DNA of 5,367 nt from OFTM10 sp964196195 (GTDB taxonomy: Bacteria; Actinomycetota; Acidimicrobiia; Acidimicrobiales; Aldehydirespiratoraceae), in assembly GCA_964196195.1 (NCBI GenBank), contig CAXMSE010000026.1, positions 1 to 5,367 of the forward strand. The letters run 5' to 3'. The notes under the pieces were generated by a model. The model made no database searches, had not been told where the DNA came from, and was given only the letters and a program-made list of their open reading frames with translations. The translations under genes were made by a program, and so were the position numbers. Shown one piece after another: positions 1 to 4,486 of the stretch (positions are counted from its first letter, which is position 1; each line of letters starts with the position of its first letter).

Positions 1-2
1 TC

Positions 3-419
3 GTGTCGCTGGTGTTGTCGATCATCGCCATCATTGTCGCCGTCAATGCGGGTGGCACAACCATCGTTCAGAGTGGTACCGCGTCCGGGGGCGGTGCCCA
101 AACGCTGGACGCCACCCTTAGTGAGTTCGCGTTCAGCTTCAGCGACTCGACCATCGCGGCCGACACCGATGTGGCCGTGTCGCTCACCAATGTCGGGGTG
201 GTCGATCACAACTTCGCGGTGCTACGCGAAGGCGTGAACCCGGCCGATGAAGCCAGTATCAGCGACTCGATGGTGGTCGCCGATCTGGGCACTATCGGCG
301 GCAGCGAGAGTGGAAGCGGTTCACTCAACCTGCCCCCTGCTGAGTATCTCGTCGTGTGCCTCGTGCCGGGTCATTTCGACGCCGGGATGAGCGCCTCTCT
401 TACTGTGGCGGCTTCCTGA
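3..419 (+). CDS. Membrane-anchored cupredoxin (type 1 copper protein), 5' end probably outside the window
   Basis: A small blue-copper-like protein, probably held on the outer face of the membrane and acting in electron transfer or copper binding. Numbering is from the GTG at base 3. Residues 2-15 are a hydrophobic helix (signal anchor), 16-33 a Gly/Ser/Thr-rich linker, and 34-136 a beta-rich cupredoxin domain. The four expected copper ligands are all visible: His69 in a DHN motif, then Cys119, His124 and Met129 with C-x4-H-x4-M spacing. A full ligand set argues for a working copper site. The open frame reaches the window edge and the hydrophobic segment has no positively charged residues before it, so the true start is probably a few codons upstream. 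The 3' end overlaps the convergent fumarase gene by 20 bp. Sulfocyanin- or plastocyanin-like relatives are possible. The electron partner is unknown. Confidence 0.82.
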   Translation: MSLVLSIIAIIVAVNAGGTTIVQSGTASGGGAQTLDATLSEFAFSFSDSTIAADTDVAVSLTNVGVVDHNFAVLREGVNPADEASISDSMVVADLGTIGGSESGSGSLNLPPAEYLVVCLVPGHFDAGMSASLTVAAS

Positions 420-2046
420 GCTTCACCGGAGTGGTGACCTCTGCATAGAAGTCGTTGCCCTTGTCGTCGACGATGATGAAGGCCGGGAAGTCCTCCACTT
501 CGATCCGCCAGATGGCCTCCATACCGAGTTCGGGGAACTCGAGCACCTCGACCTTGCGGATGGAGTCCTTCGCCAGGCGCGCCGCTGGGCCTCCGATCGA
601 ACCCAGATAGAAACCACCGTGGGCCGCGCACGCGTCGGTGACCTCGCGCGAGCGGTTGCCCTTGGCGAGCATCACGAACGAGCCACCGGCCGCCTGGAAC
701 TGATCGACGTAGGAGTCCATCCGGCCTGCCGTGGTGGGCCCGAACGAGCCTGACGCGTACCCCTCGGGGGTCTTCGCCGGGCCGGCGTAGTAGATGGCGT
801 GATTGCGCAGATACTCCGGCATCGGCTCGCCGGCATCGAGGCGTTCCTTGATCTTGGCGTGGGCGATGTCGCGGCCCACCACGAGGGTGCCGCTGAGCGA
901 GAGGCGGGTCTTCACCGGGTGTTGGGTGAGCTGATTGCGGATCTCGTCCATGGGGCGATCGAGATCGACGGCGATCACGTCGGAGGACAGTTCATCGTCG
1001 GCAGCCTCGGGTAGGAACCGCGCGGGATCTGTCTCGAGCTGTTCGAGAAAGACGCCCTCGGCGGTGATCTTGGCTCTTGCCTGACGGTCCGCTGAGCACG
1101 ACACCGCTATGCCGACCGGATTCGACGCGCCGTGACGGGGGAGCCTGATGACCCGAACGTCGTGGCAGAAGTACTTGCCGCCGAATTGGGCACCGATCCC
1201 GAATTCACGGGTCTGCTCGAGTACTTTCTGCTCCCACTCCAGGTCGCGGTAGCCGTGACCGGTGGCGGCATCGCCGGAGGTGGGGAGGGTGTCGAGATAG
1301 TGCGCCGAGGCCAGCTTCGCCGTCTTCAGATTGAACTCCGCTGACGTGCCACCCACCACAAGAGCGAGGTGATACGGAGGGCAGGCCGCGGTGCCGATCG
1401 CCCTCAATGATTCATCGAGGAAATCGAACAGCGATTCCTGGTTGAGGAGTGCCTTCGTCTTCTGGAAGAGGAACGACTTGTTGGCCGAACCGCCACCCTT
1501 GGCCATGAACAAGAAGTCGTAGCTCTGGCCGGGTTTGGTGTAGAGCTCGATCTGGGCGGGGAGGTTGTTGGCGGTGTTCGTCTCCTCGAACATCGACACC
1601 GGAGCGAGCTGGGAGTAGCGGAGGTTGGTTTCGGTGAACGTGTCGTAGACGCCCCGGCTGATCCATTCGGCGTCGTCCGCGAGGGTGATGACCTGGTCGC
1701 CCTTCTTGCCCATCACGATGGCGGTGCCGGTGTCTTGACACATCGGGAGCACGCCGGCGGCCGCGATGTTGGCGTTGAGCAGTAACTCGGTGGCGACGAA
1801 CACATCGTTGGCGGATGCTTCCGGATCGTGGAGGATCGACGCCAGCTGCTCGAGGTGTTCGGTGCGGAGGTAGTGGGAGATGTCTCGCATCGCCTCGCGG
1901 GTGAGGATCCGCAGGGCCTCGGGTTCCACCTTCAAGAGGGTCGTTCCATCGATGTCGATGGTGGACACGCCGTCGGTTGTGAGGAGGCGGTATTCGGTGG
2001 TGTCGGGACCGACCGGGAGCAGGTCGGAGTAGGCAAACTCGGTCAT
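400..2046 (-). CDS. fum: Class I fumarate hydratase, iron-sulfur dependent, single chain (548 aa)
   Basis: Catalyses the reversible hydration of fumarate to L-malate in the TCA cycle, in the cytoplasm. The length and the fused two-domain form match single-chain class I enzymes such as FumA/FumB. An N-terminal [4Fe-4S] domain (about 1-335) is followed by a C-terminal domain (about 375-540). Cys103 (in CQDTG), Cys222 and Cys317 fit the three cluster ligands; their spacing of 119 and 95 nearly equals that recalled for the Leishmania major enzyme (133, 252, 346). On the same alignment Gln104, Asp105, His305, Arg392, Thr438, Arg442 and Lys462 match its substrate and catalytic residues, with Lys462 in a KGNRS motif. 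The cluster should make it oxygen-sensitive. The related tartrate dehydratase reaction cannot be excluded, but that enzyme is normally two subunits. The ATG at 2046 is preceded 6 bases upstream by TAGCGT and has no ribosome binding site, suggesting a leaderless mRNA. It appears monocistronic. Confidence 0.96.
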   Translation of the reverse strand: MTEFAYSDLLPVGPDTTEYRLLTTDGVSTIDIDGTTLLKVEPEALRILTREAMRDISHYLRTEHLEQLASILHDPEASANDVFVATELLLNANIAAAGVLPMCQDTGTAIVMGKKGDQVITLADDAEWISRGVYDTFTETNLRYSQLAPVSMFEETNTANNLPAQIELYTKPGQSYDFLFMAKGGGSANKSFLFQKTKALLNQESLFDFLDESLRAIGTAACPPYHLALVVGGTSAEFNLKTAKLASAHYLDTLPTSGDAATGHGYRDLEWEQKVLEQTREFGIGAQFGGKYFCHDVRVIRLPRHGASNPVGIAVSCSADRQARAKITAEGVFLEQLETDPARFLPEAADDELSSDVIAVDLDRPMDEIRNQLTQHPVKTRLSLSGTLVVGRDIAHAKIKERLDAGEPMPEYLRNHAIYYAGPAKTPEGYASGSFGPTTAGRMDSYVDQFQAAGGSFVMLAKGNRSREVTDACAAHGGFYLGSIGGPAARLAKDSIRKVEVLEFPELGMEAIWRIEVEDFPAFIIVDDKGNDFYAEVTTPVKLRKPPQ

Positions 2047-2052
2047 GATGCC

Positions 2053-2058
2053 ACGCTA
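2053..2058 (-). promoter_or_regulatory. Probable -10 element (TAGCGT) of the fumarase gene
   Basis: Read on the minus strand, TAGCGT fits the actinobacterial -10 pattern TANNNT and lies 6 bases before the fumarase ATG. Transcription would start at or beside the A of the ATG, giving a leaderless mRNA. I see no TTGACA-like -35 at 16-18 bases, which is common in actinobacteria. The expected -35 region would fall at the start of the divergent small gene. Confidence 0.5.
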
Positions 2059-2066
2059 CCCGGCAG

Positions 2067-2072
2067 TACCCT
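2067..2072 (+). promoter_or_regulatory. Probable -10 element (TACCCT) of the small membrane protein gene
   Basis: TACCCT fits TANNNT and ends 6 bases before the ATG at 2079, the same distance as the fumarase -10 on the other strand. No Shine-Dalgarno sequence precedes the ATG, so a leaderless transcript is the simplest reading. The two opposed -10 hexamers are separated by only 8 bases. RNA polymerase could hardly occupy both at once. Confidence 0.48.
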
Positions 2073-2078
2073 CGGGCC

Positions 2079-2381
2079 ATGAGCCGGAACGGCGACCCAG
2101 GTGAGCAGAGCCGGAACGGCGACGCGGGGCGAGCGATCGAGCGGCTGGCTCACGCCCTTACGCCGGCGGAGTGGTCGGGGCCTTCCCTGGTGGTCGGGGT
2201 CGTGGTGTTGGCGACAGTACTGGCGGTCACGGTGGTTCAACGGGCGATGGTTGCCGATTCGACGGTGGAGTGGGTTGTCACGTCCATCCATGGCCTGATA
2301 GTGGCGGCGATCGTTCCTCTGCTTTCGATCCGAGCCGTGAACCAGTGGCGAGAGCGGCGCGCCGCAGGCTCGCGGGGATGA
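2079..2381 (+). CDS. Small two-helix membrane protein of unknown function (100 aa)
   Basis: I do not recognise a family. The product has a hydrophilic N-terminus (1-35) that contains SRNGD twice, a first transmembrane helix at about 36-54, a short loop with Asp60 and Glu64, a second helix at about 66-84, and a basic C-terminal tail (RERR at 91-94). By the positive-inside rule both ends should face the cytoplasm. Support for it being real: codons rich in G/C at the third position, a clean hydrophobicity pattern, a -10 hexamer at leaderless spacing, and a snug fit between the divergent fumarase gene and the convergent dehydrogenase gene, which ends 3 bp away. No catalytic motif is visible. Start choice is firm, because no other ATG or GTG in frame precedes the first helix. 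Confidence 0.65.
   Translation: MSRNGDPGEQSRNGDAGRAIERLAHALTPAEWSGPSLVVGVVVLATVLAVTVVQRAMVADSTVEWVVTSIHGLIVAAIVPLLSIRAVNQWRERRAAGSRG
2081..2123 (+). repeat. 16-bp direct repeat, 27-bp period, at the start of the small membrane protein gene
   Basis: The 16 bases GAGCCGGAACGGCGAC occur at 2081-2096 and again, identically, at 2108-2123. The period of 27 bp is nine codons, so the reading frame is kept and the protein reads SRNGD-PGEQ-SRNGD-AGRA. The first copy begins on the G of the ATG start codon. An in-frame tandem duplication followed by drift in the spacer is the likely origin. Confidence 0.85.
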
Positions 2382-2384
2382 CTC

Positions 2385-3140
2385 TCAGGCCATCGTGAGC
2401 CCGCCGCTCACCGACAGGGTCTGGCCGGTGATGTAGCCGGCATCGGCCGATGCCAGGAAGGCGACCGCGGGGGCGATGTCGTCTGCTTCGGCGAGGCGAC
2501 GCATCGGCACAGCTCTGGTGAGGGCATCGATGAACTTCTCGCCCCCGCCCATCTCCTCGGCCATTCCTCGCAGCAGCGGCGTGTCGGTGGGGCCGGGGCA
2601 CACGACGTTGACGGTGACCCCCGCCTTGGCCACCTCGCGGGCGAGACTCTTGGAGAAGGAGACCACCGCCCCTTTCGCTCCGCTGTAGATCGTTTCGAGA
2701 GACGAACCCACGCGTGCGGCATCAGACGCAACAGAAACGATCCGGCCCTGGCGCCTTTCGAGCATGGAAGGCACTACCGCTCGGCACGTGTTGAGCACTC
2801 CCCGGTAGTTGATGTCGATGACTCGGTCCCAGAAGTCGGGGTCGGTATCGACGAAGGCCACGAAACGGTCCCAGCCGGCCGCGTTGACGAGGACATCGAC
2901 CGGACCGAGCTGGGTGGTGACGAGTTCCATGGCGGAGTTCACGGCGGTGAGCTCGGCGACGTCCATCACCACTCCGAGGTGTCCACCGCCTGGCAGGGCG
3001 GCCGCGGTCTTTGTGGCTGCATCGCCAGCTAGATCAGCGACCGCTACCTTCATGCCCATTGCAGCAAGTCGATGGCAGACGGCCGCACCAATCGACCCCG
3101 CACCGCCTGTGACGAGAGCGACCGAACCGAGGGGGTTCAC
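2385..3140 (-). CDS. NAD-type short-chain dehydrogenase/reductase, BadH-like (251 aa)
   Basis: A classical-length cytoplasmic SDR oxidising or reducing a secondary alcohol/ketone. Visible features: the nucleotide-binding glycine motif TGGAGSIG at 11-18 (TGxxGxxG form), Asp36 at the end of the second strand favouring NAD over NADP, NAAG at 86-89, catalytic Asn111, Ser139, Tyr152 and Lys156 (YSGAK), and PGPTDTP at 182-188. From memory it resembles BadH, the 2-hydroxycyclohexanecarboxyl-CoA dehydrogenase of alicyclic acid breakdown: GWD after NAAG, SDAARVGSS around the catalytic Ser, VVCPGPTDT, and the C-terminal SVSGGLTM. Substrate remains inference, since FabG- and 3-hydroxyacyl-CoA dehydrogenase-like roles are close. 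The GTG at 3140 overlaps the upstream TGA (GTGA), starts the protein 10 residues before the glycine motif and gives normal SDR length; an in-frame ATG 40 codons further upstream adds an arginine-rich tail that merely shadows the upstream gene. Translation is probably coupled. Confidence 0.92.
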   Translation of the reverse strand: MNPLGSVALVTGGAGSIGAAVCHRLAAMGMKVAVADLAGDAATKTAAALPGGGHLGVVMDVAELTAVNSAMELVTTQLGPVDVLVNAAGWDRFVAFVDTDPDFWDRVIDINYRGVLNTCRAVVPSMLERRQGRIVSVASDAARVGSSLETIYSGAKGAVVSFSKSLAREVAKAGVTVNVVCPGPTDTPLLRGMAEEMGGGEKFIDALTRAVPMRRLAEADDIAPAVAFLASADAGYITGQTLSVSGGLTMA

Positions 3141-3616
3141 TCGGGAAGTGACGTGCCCGGGAACGGGACAGGATCGCCCGGGGCGGGAATCTCGGGGCGA
3201 CTCCAACGCGTGAGGGTGGTGATCGCCTCGACCACCTCGCGCCACTCGTCGGCGTTCCACCCTTCGGCCTTGGCCGTGAGCTCACCGTCCTGTCGGATGA
3301 GAGCGATCGCGGGCGCTGAGCCCAGACCGAGCCCTCGCGCTGCGGAACCGGAGGGATCGGTGAAAGTCAGGAACTCGTCGGCGTAGGGTCCGAGGAACCG
3401 GCGGGCGGCGGCGGCATCGCTGGTGACGATCCAGCAGGGCCGGCAGTCGGCCTCGTTGAAGTGGGTGAGGATGCGGCGGGCGGAGTCGAGAACCCATGCG
3501 CTCTCGTGGGTGTAGGGATCGAGCACGACCGCCACGAGGGGAAACGTGGTGAGCCATTCACTCATGGAGCGGGCGTCACCGTCGAGCGGTGTGAGTTCGA
3601 GATCAACAGCTGCCAC
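3137..3616 (-). CDS. Thioredoxin/redoxin-fold protein with a displaced CxxC (about 159 aa)
   Basis: Looks like a peroxiredoxin/thioredoxin-fold domain: an opening 'LELTPLDG' strand-turn (residues 5-12), a hydrophobic strand PLVAVVLDP, a helix, a second strand WIVTSD, a DPSG turn, and SAPAIALI with a likely cis-proline at Pro102, followed by QDGEL. The redox motif is odd. The loop after the first core strand (PYTHESAW), where WCxxC normally sits, has no cysteine, while Cys58-Arg-Pro-Cys61 lies just before the next strand. Redox activity is therefore uncertain. Start: an open frame reaches a TTG at 3679, with GTG options at 3655, 3640 and 3616. I prefer 3616 because TAGCTT lies 8 bases upstream, codons beyond it are poorer in third-position GC, and the fold begins there. 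It is first in an operon with the BadH-like dehydrogenase, sharing GTGA. Confidence 0.75.
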   Translation of the reverse strand: MAAVDLELTPLDGDARSMSEWLTTFPLVAVVLDPYTHESAWVLDSARRILTHFNEADCRPCWIVTSDAAAARRFLGPYADEFLTFTDPSGSAARGLGLGSAPAIALIRQDGELTAKAEGWNADEWREVVEAITTLTRWSRPEIPAPGDPVPFPGTSLPE

Positions 3617-3624
3617 GGTGCGCA

Positions 3625-3630
3625 AAGCTA
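3625..3630 (-). promoter_or_regulatory. Possible -10 element (TAGCTT) of the redoxin-dehydrogenase operon
   Basis: On the minus strand TAGCTT fits TANNNT and lies 8 bases before the GTG at 3616, close to the leaderless spacing of the other lead genes here. It was used in choosing that start, so the two are not independent. If translation starts at 3655 or 3679, this hexamer is just coding sequence. Confidence 0.3.
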
Positions 3631-3684
3631 GCGCGCCCACGGGAGACCGGCTCACATAGGGACCCGCTTCTTCAAGCAACTCAC

Positions 3685-3690
3685 TACCAT
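3685..3690 (+). promoter_or_regulatory. Probable -10 element (TACCAT) of the eIF-2B-like/CapA operon
   Basis: TACCAT fits TANNNT and ends 7 bases before the ATG at 3698, the spacing expected for transcription beginning at the start codon. No Shine-Dalgarno sequence precedes the ATG, and no clear -35 is visible. The hexamer lies in the gap between this operon and the divergent redoxin-dehydrogenase operon. Confidence 0.48.
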
Positions 3691-3697
3691 CCGTTCA

Positions 3698-4486
3698 ATG
3701 CATCCGATCGAGCGTCTTCGGTACATGGCCCGTGCCGGCGATGTCGATACCGCTCCCCTGATCCGCGAGGCAGCCGGCGCGCTGGGCGCGTGTGCCAGCG
3801 ACCCGAGGGCCCTGGTGATGGCCTGTCGTCAGCTCATCGATCATCGCCCGGGCTCCGGGCCACTCGTCTGGCTGTCGGCCCGGATGATCACCGGTGCTGA
3901 TGCTCGGCAGGAAGCCTGGGACGCGGCCGACATGATCGAACGCGATACCACGACTCGTGAACTCGGCCATGCTTTGCCCGCGGACGCAACCGTGATGGTG
4001 GTAGGGGCACCCGAACTTTCCGGTGCAGCCCTCCTGTCGCGTGGTGATGTACAAGCTCTCGTCGCCGACACCACCGGAGAGGGCTACGGCCTGATCCACC
4101 GCATGCACGCCGCCGACCACGACGCTTACGATGTTCCAGCGGGTGGTATCGGCGCGGCGGTTGCCGAGGCAGATCTTGTCCTGTTGGAAACAGACGCCAT
4201 GGGAACCAACTTCGCGCTGGCTCGCGCCGGTTCGCTGGCTGCTGCGGCGCTTGCTCAGTACCGCAAGGTGCCGGTATGGCTGGTGGCGGGGGTCGGACGG
4301 TGCCTTCCCGACCGTATGTGGGAGGCGATGCGAGACCGGGTCGTGTCTGCTGAGCCGTGGGACGACACCATCGAGGCCGTGCCTCTCGATCTGGTTGATC
4401 GGGTGGTGGGTCCGGGGGGACCTCAGTCCGTTCGTGAGGCCCGCCTCCGCACCGATTGTCCGGTTGCCCCGGAGTTGCTTCGGTGA
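3698..4486 (+). CDS. eIF-2B/MTR-1-P isomerase superfamily-like protein, function unknown (262 aa)
   Basis: Cytoplasmic, with no signal or membrane segment. Residues 1-95 look helical (MHPIERLRYMARA, then ACRQLIDHRP). From about 97 there is a Rossmann-like alternating pattern: VMVVGAP, a helix, VQALVAD, then a stretch resembling the C-terminal eIF-2B-related signature. In that signature 'ADLVLLETDAMGTN' (158-171) parallels the 'DLVLVGADRI' strand and turn, 'RAGSLAAAALA' (176-186) parallels 'NKIGTxxLA', and 'KVPVWLVAGV' parallels the final 'VPFYVAAP' strand. Asp166 would line up with the catalytic Asp of methylthioribose-1-phosphate isomerase, but the GADR and NKIGT motifs are altered and I see no equivalent of the catalytic Cys motif, so that activity is unlikely. 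A sugar-phosphate or nucleotide ligand is speculation. It heads an operon with the CapA-family gene (GTGA overlap). Start at the ATG is supported by a -10 hexamer 7 bases upstream. Confidence 0.72.
   Translation: MHPIERLRYMARAGDVDTAPLIREAAGALGACASDPRALVMACRQLIDHRPGSGPLVWLSARMITGADARQEAWDAADMIERDTTTRELGHALPADATVMVVGAPELSGAALLSRGDVQALVADTTGEGYGLIHRMHAADHDAYDVPAGGIGAAVAEADLVLLETDAMGTNFALARAGSLAAAALAQYRKVPVWLVAGVGRCLPDRMWEAMRDRVVSAEPWDDTIEAVPLDLVDRVVGPGGPQSVREARLRTDCPVAPELLR
4471..4474 (+). promoter_or_regulatory. Ribosome binding site (GGAG) of the CapA-family gene
   Basis: GGAG lies 8 bases before the GTG at 4483, inside the last codons of the upstream gene. It is the clearest Shine-Dalgarno sequence at any start in the window. 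It supports GTG 4483 as the start, in contrast to the lead genes, which have none. Confidence 0.6.

Noticed and set aside
423..437. TCACC-ggagt-GGTGA hairpin just after the cupredoxin stop
   Set aside because: Only a 5-bp stem with no T tract, and inside the fumarase coding sequence. Too weak to call a terminator.
1412..2080. 222-codon minus-strand frame inside the fumarase gene
   Set aside because: Same strand, shifted frame, and extremely Arg/His/Pro-rich. The fumarase frame holds all catalytic residues, so this is a shadow.
2043..2291. Minus-strand 82-codon frame upstream of fumarase
   Set aside because: Arg/His-rich antisense shadow of the small membrane protein gene, which has a convincing two-helix pattern on the plus strand.
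3141..3260. N-terminal extension of the dehydrogenase to an upstream ATG at 3260
   Set aside because: The extra 40 residues are Arg/Pro-rich, lie over the redoxin gene's frame and precede the normal SDR start. The GTG at 3140 gives a standard length and a GTGA overlap.
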